Shown here piece after piece: positions 21,581 through 31,870 of a DNA stretch of 64,000 nt. Positions within the stretch are counted from its first letter, which is position 1; each line of letters begins with the position of its first letter. Location: assembly GCA_949987705.1 (NCBI GenBank), contig OX465282.1, forward strand, positions 87,594,070-87,658,069, written 5' to 3'. This DNA comes from Thereva unica (Eukaryota > Arthropoda > Insecta > Diptera > Therevidae). A model generated the notes under the pieces. It did no database searches and was not told the origin of the DNA. It worked only from the letters and a program-made list of their open reading frames with translations. Position numbers and translations under genes: made by a program.

Positions 21581-22386
21581 TGCCCTTATGACACTCGCTT
21601 TTTTTTCGGCTGATAAATCTGCTAGAAAAACCAATTATACGAAAAAGGTAGAAAGAGTTTGCGAGAAAAGGATAACATAAGCTTAATAATTTTTGAAATA
21701 AGCTTTGACAGTTCCATCTCAATTGTGTTCTGTTATCACCTTATAATACACGCTCACACACCCATACACACTTAAAAAATCAAGAACTGTCAAAAAATAT
21801 TGAAAATTTTCTTCATATTTTCCAGCTGAACTGCTAGAATATATATGGCAATTCCATTTTTCCATTCCAATTTATGCCCTTATGACACTCGCTTTTTTTT
21901 CGGCTGATAAATCTGCTAGAAAAACCAATTATACGAAAAAGGTAGAAAGAGTTTGCGAGAAAAGGATAACATAAGCTTAATAATTTTTGAAATAAGCTTT
22001 GACAGTTCCATCTCAATTGTATTCGGTTATCACCTTATAATACACGCTCACACACCCATACACTTTTAAAAAATCAAGAACTGTCAGAAAATATTGAAAA
22101 TTTTCTTCATATTTTCCAGCTGAACTGCTAGAATATATATGGCAATTCCATTTTTCCATTCCAATTTTGTCAAATTTGTTTTTCACTCACTCCAATTTAA
22201 ATTTCCTATGTTAACATCACGGCTCACTCTAATTAGCAGATTTTTCAGCCGAAAAAAAGTGAGTGTCATAAGGGCATTAGTCAAATTTGTTTTTCACTCA
22301 CTCCAATTTAAATTTCCTATGTTAACATCACGGCTCACTCTAATTACCAGATTTTTCAGCCGAAAAAAAGTGAGTGTCATAAGGGC
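21581..22386. mobile_element. Inverted-repeat element inside the hAT, with two tandem partial duplications
   Basis: The terminal sequence TGCCCTTATGACACTCGCTT occurs at 21581 and again at 21875. Its inverse, GAGTGTCATAAGGGC, occurs near 22262 and again near 22372. A unit of about 294 bp (21581-21874) is directly repeated at 21875-22168, and a unit of about 111 bp (22169-22279) is repeated at 22280-22386. The whole lies between possible 4-bp TGAA repeats. It looks like one MITE with both halves tandemly duplicated, perhaps by unequal exchange or aberrant transposition (inference). The copies are nearly identical, so the duplication is recent. Confidence 0.8.
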
Positions 22387-22537
22387 TGAAGCAGAAAAAA
22401 AGCGGGATTTTGTTGTAAAAATCGGGACATGCGAGAAAATACAAGAAAATGCAAAATGTTCTTCTTATTTTCAGACTTTATATTAATAAACATGTTGAAA
22501 ATACATGGTTAATTATTATTAATGATTATTACAATTT

Positions 22538-24120
22538 TTACTTATATTTATCAGATAATTTTAACTGAGTAAGAATATCCTTCTCTTCTTTTATATAATT
22601 GTAAAATTCCTTACAAGACATGTCAAAATTAAATTGCACGAGCAATTCCGATTTTATAAGTTGAACAGAACACCTGTTTCTTACGTCAGACCACTTAAGA
22701 TTCATTTGAGAAAATACCCTCTCTACAAAGCAGTTGGATGTTGGTATACTCAAAATATATGAAATTAATTTGAAAGCATTTTTTACGTCCTTTTCTGGAA
22801 ATAACTGAAATAATTGTTTCCATTTATTAGCTGCGAATTCATTTGTATTTTTCATAAGGACTTTAACAGATGGTTTCATCAAGTTAAATTCTTCATATAA
22901 TTGATCCGCTGATATTTCTTCTGTCATATTTAGAAGAATCACAGCATTTTCGAAGTTTTCGTATGATATTGTTTCTTTTATGTTCACAAAATCTAGTTTA
23001 TTAAACAAGTTTTCAGGCGAAAAGTCGTAACGTTTTTCTAGGTATTGTAAACAATTTTCATAGAAAGATTTGAAATCAATAATGGCTTTATTTCTTTGCG
23101 AACTTTCCAGTTTATTTATAAGTAATTTTGCTTGAAATCCGTAGAAGTTATCTTGAAGTCTTGATTGCAGTCGGTTTCGAAACAGACATAATTGTGTGTG
23201 CATTTCTGTAACAGCTAGCTCGTTAGACTGTCCTTCCTTCGTTAATATTTCAAACGAGCTCATCACATTATGGACAAAATTTAAATAGGCAAGATTTCTG
23301 GTTTCCTCTTCTTCACTTTCAAAAATCTTTTCTATCACTTTCGGACAATTGTCAAGTTCTAAAAAATATGACCTTATTGCCGGCCATAAGTTTATTATTC
23401 TACCGAGAGCAGGAGACAATGAAAGAAATCGCGTGTGCGCATGCCGCAATAGCTCAGCCCATTCAATTTCTGTTATTTCAAATATATCTATCAACTCTGC
23501 ACGTCTTTTCGCCGAGTGCGAGAAATGGCTGTGAATCTTTTCAAAATAAAAGTTTCCACATCAACGTCTAATTTATCGCACGCAAATTTACACATGTTAT
23601 GTAAAATATGTATAGAACAATTTGCCTTTATTATGTTTTTGTTCTTCGATGTAAGATTCGTATACACAGAATGATTTGGCCCAAAGTTGACATTATGCAT
23701 TGTCTGCACCATATGCAGATATATGTGCGAGAGGTAAATTACATTTTTCCTTTTGTTCTACCACATGCAAATTTCTTTGCAATATTTGAATCAGAACACA
23801 TGATTGGCAGTAATTTGTGATAACAATCCATACTGTTATAACTCAAAGAATGTTTGACGGTGTGACAAATAGAACAAATTTCTAAAGCTGATATTTTGTG
23901 AATATTTTCATTATCGTAAGTACTCGGCTTGGAAAAATAGTTCATCAAAGAATTTGAAGCACGTGAGCTGACTATCTTCATATGAGTAGCTCCTCTCGAA
24001 TGCTTGAGAACGTCATTTGCTCCACCATAAGATACCTATACTGAATTCCCTTTTACATTAGCGGCAAAATTCCTTAAATTCATTTTTTGAGATACTTAAC
24101 CAATCGTAATTTTGCTCCCA
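22538..24120 (-). pseudogene. hAT transposase relic (BED-type finger to dimerisation domain)
   Basis: Read from about 24120 down. A degraded N-terminal BED-like zinc finger has its Cys-x2-Cys pair interrupted by a stop codon, followed by a GGANDVLKHSRGATH-like His pair. Then 23981-23739 contains CHTVKHSLSYNSMDC and SDSNIAKKFACGRTK. 23712-23491 contains ANCSIHILHNMCKFACDKL. The long frame 23494-22538 (318 codons) ends with the hAT C-terminal dimerisation block LISYILSIPTSNCFVERVFS and SELLVQFNF. Frame changes near 24000, 23740 and 23490 plus the stop mean it is not functional. It belongs to the hAT element 21532-24515. Confidence 0.9.
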
Positions 24121-24523
24121 ATTGGGGTTGTATTTTGTTAGCCGTTTATCTAATTTCACCTTCTTCTCAGGTGTTTATGTTGCTTCCGAATTCGAAAGAT
24201 TATTATTAGAACCAGAACTGTCGCTCATCTTAACTCACTTTACTACTGACTCCGTAAATAAACAATATAAACGCCACACAACAGACGACATTGACGGCAG
24301 AACGCAGACTGGCCCACTCTACCCCAAGCAGCACACTGAAACCAAATAGTGACAGCCACAGAGATATGTGAGGTGGGAGTTTCCGTGTTGGTAGCGTCGT
24401 AAGAATTTAGATGAATTTACTAAAATAATGGGATTTTTAACGTCCCGCGAGGGACATTGATTTTTAACTCTAAAATCGGGACGTCCCGCAAAAATCGGGA
24501 CGTCTGGCAACGCTGGACTGGAG

Positions 24524-25512
24524 TATTCACATCCGCAATGATGAAGGTCCAAGGGAATTTTCTCCGCAGATCTAGCGTCAGGATCAATCTTTCCTTTCTT
24601 CAGTTTACTGTTTTTCGGTAGGTTACGATTGGTATTAAAAACTTTCACCCCATTGAAGGCTCATTTACAAAAATTCTGCGGATTATTTTGGTTTCGCCAG
24701 CAACACCTGTGATATTTAAAATTTTAGGCACCTTGCTTTCAAAGGAGCAAGGAGCTTTACACACTTTTGCTTTGTGTCGAAATCTTCGGTGATAGTAGCA
24801 AATGGTTTGTCTAACCGGGGTATACACTCTCTATACTCTGTTTCTAGTGACTTTTTCATGCTGCGTACCTCGACTCATGAGAGTCCGCAGTTGTTGGTTA
24901 ATTTCCTCCATCATTAATGGATCATTGTACATGGATGTAGATGGATATATAACATTATTGTTGCGCTGAACACTAATAGGGGCTACATTCTGAAATTCGC
25001 CAACTTCCTGGATTTTATCTGCAAGCGCAGCGAGGCCCTTTAGTCCTTCTCTAGAAGCTTGTAATATAGCTTGGACTTGTGTGGGTAATCTTTGCATCCA
25101 CAAGCATTTAAGAAAATCTTCACTAAGTTGAGCACCACCGAAGGCCTGCAGTTAATTCCTTAAGAAGATGAGATGGTTTCTTGTCGCCTTAGTCTACTTC
25201 CGAGAGGAGTTCTTTTATCTTTTTGTGTTCGCTTTCACCAAATGTTTGAATTATTGCTTCTTTTAAGTTACTATATTTATTATCTGCCGGTGGCGATAAG
25301 ACAGCGTCTGAGATTCGTGCAAGAACTTTCGTTTCGATAGCACTCACGACGGGGTTAAACTTTGTTCCGTCGGTAATCACTCTGGAATCTGCGAAATGCG
25401 CCTCTATTTGCGCAAACCAGATTTCTGGCTTTTCATGCCAAAAAGGAAGTATTTTGACCGAAACTCGTGTTATGGATTGCACGGGGTCGGCTCTTACATC
25501 ATTTTGTTCCAC
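24524..25512 (-). mobile_element. Gypsy-like LTR element: gag with zinc-knuckle-like motif, and start of pol
   Basis: Minus strand. 25512-25189 reads LPFWHEKPEIWFAQIEAHF, the usual opening of gag in one large group of insect Ty3/gypsy elements. 25103-24831 reads MWMQRLPTQVQAILQAS, the capsid C-terminal part. 24827-24645 carries CYYHRRFRHKAKVCKAPC, the modified C..H..C..C motif of that group. The stretch down to 24524 corresponds to the protease and reads towards ADVNTPV at the hAT border. Separate frames for neighbouring blocks show at least two frameshifts. Confidence 0.88.
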
Positions 25513-25598
25513 GTTTTGATTTGTATTCTTTAATTTTATTTTTTTTTTAATTGGAGCAACGTGGCTTACGGTATGTTAATAAACGTTTATTATTTTGG

Positions 25599-25615
25599 AT
25601 CGGGGTCACCAATTA
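25599..25615 (-). other. Probable primer-binding site of the gypsy-like element
   Basis: The minus strand reads TGGTGACCCCGATCC about 90 bp upstream of gag. TGG-starting sites complementary to a tRNA 3' end are placed just after the 5' LTR. The LTR itself should lie from about 25616 upward, but its outer end cannot be set because the 3' LTR is missing. Confidence 0.6.
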
Positions 25616-27404
25616 TGGACCCTTTGTATGGTTCATAAAAACTATTAATTTATTATATTGTAAGTAATAAAAATTAGGTAACAATTCAACTTCTAAAACT
25701 CCGTGAATAACAATATAGAACTCATATTTTTATTGACGTTTTTAATATATTATATTAATTTCGACTGCCTGCTTCGTTAATTCCTCCACACTTCTTTACT
25801 AATACATATTAAGGCTTCTGTATAGAAAACAGAAGAATTTAACGATACGGAGTCATTAATGTCATCTAAAGAAGATTAAAATCAGGGGATGTACTACTGT
25901 ATGCCTTCTGTAACACAACGTCACTGCAACTGCAACACCTTCACTACCCTCAATCCAAGTCGTTAAACAGATTACTGAAACCTAATACTTCTATCCCATT
26001 CGCCACCTACAAATCCACATAATCCGACCACAGATCAAAATTTTAATTTTCTTTCTGTTTTTAATTTAATCTAAAATTCAAATAAGGATCACCAAAATCC
26101 GATTACCTTGAAGGTGCATTCTATGCATAGAATCAAAAGCGAATGAATTGTATGTTGGCAGCAAAGGCAAAGCATTACTTCACCTGATTGTTTCCAATCG
26201 AATTCACAAAGTGTGTGGTGGTAACTTGATAGCGTTTTATCGATGAGGAATTGACCTGAATTCCTTCGATTCTTGTGCATTTGCAAGTCTTCCCCGAGCA
26301 AGGCAAAGCCCACCTGAGCATTTCTCCCGTTTCATTCCAGGTAGAAAGTTTTGAAATTAAAACATGAAAAAAAAAATTAAAGCAGACAAAGAGGACGAGG
26401 AGAAGGAGCGATGATTTTCGTAGATATGAAATTTCAACCATCTTTCGAGAAAACGAGTGAGAGAAACGGTGTAGCCGAGAGCCAAAGGTGATTGCTGTTA
26501 TTGTTAATTTTATCGGTGGAATATACATCGACATTGTTCATGTTTATTAAAATTATTGAAGAAGTTCGGTATTCGCTGAATTTTAAATCTCTATTCGGGG
26601 GATTACATCGGCGGTTCCTCCCTGGGGAGATGCTGATTAAAACATTTCAGGACCGAACCTACTCGGTTGGTAGATTTTGCATAGTTGTTGTATTTTGCAT
26701 CGCACTAGCCTCGGGGACTTGTAATTTCTGATAATTTATGTCCTAATTATCTGTTGGGTAGCATTTCTCTCCTGTTACGACAAAGCTATAAATAGGTTGT
26801 GCCCGCCATGAGTTTCTGCCGCACCTCCAAAGGATCCAGCCAAGGATGCCACGTAATCACAAGAAGTTGCCTTTTCCATGGCAGGATATCATGCTGCGCC
26901 CTCTCCCTGTTCCTGTTGCTGCTGCTACTGGGCCCTGGGCCTCGGCTCAATTTATGCAAACCTACGGAATGCTCCAGATCCAGAGATTAAAGTGCTTTCC
27001 TAAGGCAAATTAAAAATCAATTTTGTTGATGATACGGCACGGCTGGGCCTCCAGAGGGTCCTTTGGGATGTTTGTGGCCATTTTTCCTTCCTTACAAGAT
27101 AAATGAGCCTTCGCTGCTAAATGAATAGTGGATTGCGCCCTTTTTTTGTTTCTCTGTTAATAGGCCTGGGATTTAATCCGCGGAAAAGCTGAACAGTGCC
27201 TGATAGGGACTAGAATGACGGCAATTTCACCAACGATCATTTATAATTTCGTGATATTTTTTCTAAACATGATTTTCCAACGACATTCTCCTGATATTAG
27301 ATCACTTTTCTTGATTTGATAATGACAGACCAAACATTCCCGACTACTCTTCATAATTTCCTGTTGCATCGTGGTGACCATATTGGTGGAGTTTTTGTTA
27401 TGTG
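25616..27404. other. Partial LTR region, then probably single-copy DNA
   Basis: The first few hundred bases probably hold the 5' LTR of the gypsy-like element; no second copy exists for comparison. From about 26050 the sequence looks single-copy. A 63-codon frame at 26799-26990 has a leucine run (LSLFLLLLLLG) but no other support. I see no other feature. Confidence 0.35.
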
Positions 27405-28090
27405 TAAGTCAACCTTTGTACTACCAGTCCGTCATGTCTTACACATCAAGGTCAGTAGTAAGCTTAGCTCGAAGAAAGGATAAGAAAGATTAAAGGAAGT
27501 CTGGGGGTACATGAGGAGATTCAGATGAACCTTGCGTTTGAACTCTTGGATATTGTATGAGTTCGGGAAAACTGACTGTGGGAGGTTGTTCCACAGTCGA
27601 GTTGTTCTCGAAAAACACGAATTTCTAAAATAAAGAAAATAAAGGCTGTAGATAGTGAGGATGAGCCGAAAGGGCTAGTCTTATGTTGCGGGCAAAACAT
27701 TGCCGTGGAGGCAGCAGGTTATATATTTCGGTGGAACAGTCGTTATGGTAGATGCGGTAGAATTTCACCAGAGCCGCTACATTCCTGCGGTGACTTAATG
27801 AATCAATTGTAGAGCAAATGGCGACGTCGCAAATGACTTGCAGGGCGCGGTTTTGCACCTTATCCAGCCATGCTAAGGTGGTACTCGGTGCCCCTGCCCA
27901 GAGATATGAGTTGAATTCGAGGCGGGGCCGAATGTAAGATTTGTAGATTATAGCCCTGGCCGACGGCGGATCGCTTGTTTAGCGATTTCCAACGCAGTTC
28001 TTCAGTTAAAGTTATGCCTAGGATATTGAGGGATGTTTCAGCCATCAGTTCTAGATTGTCCACTTTAATTGGAGGAATTGAGGTACCTTA
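27405..28090 (-). mobile_element. LINE copy C, C-terminal part and 3' end
   Basis: The 3' end (27408-27550) matches that of copy E (58470-58620): TTTGTACTACCAGTCCGTCA, then GATGAACCTTGCGTTTGAAC. The minus frame 27858-27625 reads SIDSLSHRRNVAALVKFYRI, NLLPPRQCFARN and related blocks. It is clearly related to 6575-6700 of copy A, but diverged. Frame 28063-27860 reads MAETSLNILGITLTEELRW, the block after the RT active site. The 5' end is truncated near 28085. Confidence 0.85.
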
Positions 28091-28741
28091 TTCGTCTCAC
28101 TTTGAGTGCCTCCCTGTACACTGGGCACCTGCCACTCCCGTAGAGTGAATGTCTTGTTTGCCCTTGCCCTTGTCTAAGCCATTTCTAAGCGATATGCCCT
28201 ACCCCACCGCGCCTACTTGGTACTGCTATCTCCCGTATCCGGCAAACAATGGACCTTCCTCACCGCGAGTGCCTTTTTAGCGCTAGCGATTGGAAAGCTT
28301 ATTGTGGCCTCCAACAGCTTCTCCGGCAGATCCTCCGTCTTTCCCTCGCCAGATGCCAATTCCATTAGAAGGTCGATAGCGTTCTCTCCCTTTTCTTAGG
28401 GTTTCCTTTCGTCATCTCCCCCTCTATTCCTCTGTGGGGCGCTAAGTTAAGGTTGCACCTTCTTGTTACACCGTTGGCCTTTACGGGATTCCACAGTTTT
28501 CGCTGCACTGTGCAGGCTTTTAGCTTCTCCAACCTTCCTTTTTGCGAGGCTTCTTACTTTAAGAGCTTCTGGAGTTGCTTGTGTCGCCATCTACATTCAT
28601 TGACCTCACCAACTTCAAGGATCTCCCAAAATGTTAGCATCCTTTCCTTTTCCTTTGGCGCGATGAGTTTGCGACTGCGGCTGACCCCTGGCATTTGTTG
28701 CCAGTATTCAGCTGTACGCCGGGGAGCTCTTTCAAATCTCC
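28091..28741 (-). mobile_element. GC-rich block, possible coding relic of an unassigned transposon
   Basis: The minus strand at about 28738-28550 is open for more than 60 codons without an early ATG and reads an arginine/lysine-rich peptide containing APRRTAEYWQQMPGVSRSRK and ILEVGEVNECRWRHKQLQKL. Further on the frame is lost by shifts. The composition contrasts with its AT-rich surroundings. The antisense plus frame 28453-28839 is a shadow. I do not recognise the family. Confidence 0.35.
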
Positions 28742-29684
28742 CGAGTAAAAATAAAAAATTGGGCTTATGGCGGCCGAATCACGGCCGCTTGGCTTTTCCA
28801 GGCGGATATGACGGCCGTAGAATTTTTACCCATATTTAATGGGGGCACATTCGGCCTTTCGACGGCCAAAATTTACTAAAAGATGTAAATGGCCAAGAAC
28901 CAAGCTGTACACGCGGGCATTCCGCGGGCAAATTTAGGCCAAAAAAGAATATGCCCCAATTGTATTGTGGAATTTGTTTTCTGGGAACTTGAACATTTTC
29001 GTTATGTACAATGAATGGCCCTTTCGATCTATCCTACAAGATTATCGATAAGAGCTCGCCAGTGGCCCCAGTCGGTTTGTTGTAAGGAAAGAGTGTAGTG
29101 CGTGTTGATTTATATTTTAGTGGAAAATTTTGTTGTTAAATCGCTAGAAGAAAAAAAAACAGTGTGTTGATGATGTTTTTCTCAATAAAAACGCGGTGAG
29201 TTTTGTATTTCTACATAGATGAATGTTAAAAAGATTTTTTTTAATCGCATTATATACAAACGTATACCCGTCGGTATATGTGTGGGTGGGTTTTATACGG
29301 CTTTACTGTCCTGCAACTGTCTAATGCCCTTCATATGGCCGAGGACTATGTGTAAGCACTTTTGGTGTACGCTCGTTGGCCTTAATTTATTTTTACTCTG
29401 GCTAAGATATTTTCTTATAGTAGAGCGAATATCCACGTCGCTGCCGCTGTACCACCGTCGTATGCCCTTAATAGCAACCACAAGGCCGCCATATTACCGT
29501 CGTATGCCTTTAATAGAAACCATACGGCTGCCGTATGGCCGTTATTGGTACTGCAAGGCCGCCATTGCACCGTCACTCACCCTCTGTATGACCGCACAGT
29601 CCTGCAACGGGCCTTTTGATGCCCGCCATATGGCATGGGTTATAAAAATCACGCCCGTTGTAAGGCCATAATTTATTTTTACTT
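28742..29684. mobile_element. Inverted-repeat element with GGCCG-rich interior
   Basis: The left end contains GAGTAAAAATAAAAAATTGG followed by GCTTATGGCGGCC. The right end, read inward from about 29684, contains AGTAAAAATAAATTATGGCC. The ends therefore form an imperfect inverted repeat. The interior near both ends repeats GGCCG/CGGCC and GCCGCCAT-type motifs (28770-28880 and 29440-29650). The plus frame 29219-29671 (150 codons) spans the repetitive region and has no domain I can name. The terminal sequence CCCGAGTAAAAATAA is shared with ends at 44170 and 56800. Confidence 0.55.
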
Positions 29685-29689
29685 TATTT

Positions 29690-30090
29690 ATCTCAAAGAA
29701 AGACTGAAGTGGTCGAAATGGGGATGGGCAGTAAGAACTATATTAAGGATAGGCCGGCAGGGTTAGGAAGACTACTGTCTGCTACCTTATAGAACACATT
29801 GCCCGGAGTGAAACCGCGTGATGAGTAGGTCGTCGTCGTTACCCCTTGATCATATACATAAATATATAAAATTTGGGCCGGTCACTACCCAAATGCTCGG
29901 GCCGGTATGGGGGGGGGGGCAATCCGTCCCTGCCTCTACTACTTAGTTTTCTCTTTCATCTTCTACTGTCTAATAGCCATAACTCTAGTATGTTTAGTTT
30001 GTAAGCTTAGGTTAGGTATTTTTCTTGTTTGTCTTCTTTCAATTAAAATATTAATTAAAATATTAATAAATAAATAAATAAATAAAAAAT
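29690..30090 (+). repeat. Retroposon-like 3' end with (TAAA)n tail
   Basis: It contains GGGCCGGTCACTACCCAAAT, GCTCGGGCCGG and CAATCCGTCCCTGCC, later TAATAGCCATAACTC, and ends in AATAAATAAATAAATAAATA. The central part recurs inverted at 32190-32280 (GGGACAGATTGGCC..CCCGAGCATTTCGGTAGTGGCCGG). A simple-repeat tail and several diverged copies fit a LINE or SINE 3' end. No protein is readable. Confidence 0.55.
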
Positions 30091-30931
30091 GCCGCACCCA
30101 AGTATCATAAGAATTGAAAAGTGTGAATAAACTTAACGAAAGTAAACAATTTCAACATCCTGCTGCAGTTTGTTAATTCGTTCTTACTTTTCACTAAATC
30201 GCCATTCCTGTTTTCGTCCTCTTCGATTTTTTGCAGTGTGCTGCAGGACTAACGCAGAGTGATTTGTTTTGCAGTGCCGGCATTCATCCGGGTGATGGCC
30301 GGCTGGATCAGTGCCTCATGTTGTTTTTAATTTGTGTTCCCACCGGGGAGTGAAATCTCGCACCATTTTTTTGTGTATCACAGGAAATGCCCTAATTTCT
30401 AAACGACAAACACTGAACCGTCTACGAATGCAGCAGGATTAACACTGCAAAATATATACATACATACATAGATACATATGTCTGTACGAGTTCTGTTTCT
30501 TTTTTCGGGGAAGCTCCAGGATAGGTGGAACAATTCAGTTGGTGAAAGGATTATTTGGCACGAACCCGGGCCTTTTTTCCAACTCTATTGTCACGGCCTG
30601 ATGCCCTTTATTTAGCCAGGGAGTGGCATATATTCGCAGCGGAAACAATTTGCAGGTTTGAAATGTATATTTTCCAGGAGTTTTTAACAAACAGTGGACT
30701 TTCGGGAGAATGAAGTCCAATTTTCCATTTGTTCTGAATGTTAAAAGTTCTGTTATAGGCACATACGGCATCTGCAGGATTTTGTTTTTATTTTGGTATA
30801 TTCGAAGTTGCTATGAATTTTACTATGTGAGTTTTTTAATCGGGGTTTATTTCTAGTTTGCTTAACAACGACAAGGCATTTTATTTATTACTGAAAGGGA
30901 AAAAAAATTCTCACTGCCATTCTCTATCAGC
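30091..30931. other. Unassigned stretch
   Basis: Nothing supported. The minus frame 30771-30535 has no recognisable domain and is not in phase with the broken frame beyond it. A short CATA/GATA microsatellite lies near 30455-30480. Confidence 0.35.
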
Positions 30932-31489
30932 TTATACTGTATGATTCAACTCGACGATTCTTATGAATGTAGTGAATCGATGATTTTGTCCGACAACCAG
31001 CTTCTCAATTTCGTACCCTTTTTGCATAAAACGCTGCGCAAATTGCACGGACAGCGCGCTTGGACAACATGGAAATGCAATGAATCCATGTTTAGAGAAT
31101 AGGGCATATGGGTCCAGATAATTGAGCCAAACTACGTTCCAACTGAACATGCAAGCGATGACATCAAGGACGGGTTTTGTATGCCACTGAATGAGGGTTT
31201 TCGCTCTATTCCACGGGGATATACCATTCTTTGATGGATGACTTGGACCATTCCTACACGAGAGATCATTGAGCACGAGCCTGTTTGCATGTTTCTACTG
31301 AAGTTGGAATGCGCGTACAAAAAACAACTCTTCTAGAACATTTTAATACCAAAAACCATTCGGTAAGGCTATCAGCTCATCGATTTTGACATCAAGGGTT
31401 TTTTTGTCGAAGAAACCGTACATTGCAAAAACTATCATAGAGGAGGTTATCAATCCGACGTGTAGGTATTTTTTGCCCTGTTCACGCAT
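30932..31489 (-). pseudogene. Broken frame of unknown family with an N-terminal membrane segment
   Basis: One minus-strand frame runs from 31489 to 30932 with only two internal stops (31343-31345 and 31295-31297); an in-frame TAG at 31496 precedes the first ATG. It opens MREQGKKYLHVGLITSSMIV and continues to FAMYGFFDKK, a basic tip followed by a hydrophobic stretch as in a type II membrane protein. The last 115 codons are uninterrupted and read TKPVLDVIACMFSW, YALFSKHGFIAFPCC and similar. So few stops in AT-rich DNA suggest former coding. I do not recognise the family. A chance open frame remains possible. Confidence 0.3.
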
Positions 31490-31613
31490 AACTTTCTAAC
31501 CCAACTGTTGTGCTTTTTTTTTGTTCGTTTGAAAGGGTAGCTTCCCACGGTGGTCCCGTGCAATTTTTTCGAAAGTCTGATAAAGGAGTTCGAAATTAGG
31601 CATAAAAAACTGA

Positions 31614-31870
31614 ATGAAATAATTGTTTGTAATTCTTAACAACATTAATCCAATCAGAATGGATCTAGAAAGAAGAATCACTTTTGAAGACGGTGCCAGG
31701 TAGTAGTTGACTTCCATTGCACTAACTCTTGCTTCGAAAATTGTTTTCATTTCTTTGTTAGGCTTATGCCCCTAATACATCACCCACAGGTGTTAACACC
31801 GTCTTCAAAAGTGGTTCTTCTTTCTAGATCTGGATTAATGTTGTTAAGAATTACAAACAATTATTTCATC
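31614..31870. repeat. Imperfect inverted repeat, arms about 75-82 bp
   Basis: The left arm 31614-31695 (ATGAAATAATTGTTTGTAAT to GAAGACGGTG) is the inverse of the right arm 31797-31870 (CACCGTCTTCAAAAGTGGTT to ATTATTTCAT), with a few mismatches and a deletion of about 8 bp. The spacer is about 100 bp. It could be a small MITE or a hairpin locus. No target duplication seen. Confidence 0.8.

Larger units (their letters stand above)
21532..24515 (-). mobile_element. hAT transposon, 2984 bp, with 8-bp target duplication
   Basis: Ends are CAGCGTTGCCAGA at the left and the same 13 bp inverted at the right. The 8-bp direct repeat GACTGGAG lies at 21524-21531 and 24516-24523. Removing the element and one repeat restores the gypsy-like pol frame, so the insertion is certain. 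Inside are relics of a hAT transposase on the minus strand (22538 to about 24120) and, near the left end, a partly duplicated inverted-repeat element (21581-22386). The inner side of the right end is rich in CGGGACGTCCCG-like palindromes. Confidence 0.95.

Noticed and set aside
26799..26990. Possible small secreted protein with a leucine run
   Set aside because: Only a CTG-rich tract supports it; no second domain, no splice or promoter evidence, and the N-terminus does not look like a clean signal peptide.
28453..28839. 128-codon plus-strand open frame
   Set aside because: The minus strand of the same DNA has the more protein-like, charged composition; the plus frame is probably its shadow.
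29219..29671. 150-codon plus-strand open frame
   Set aside because: It spans a GGCCG-rich inverted-repeat element; the peptide shows duplicated low-complexity text (YHRRMPLI-type repeats) and no domain.
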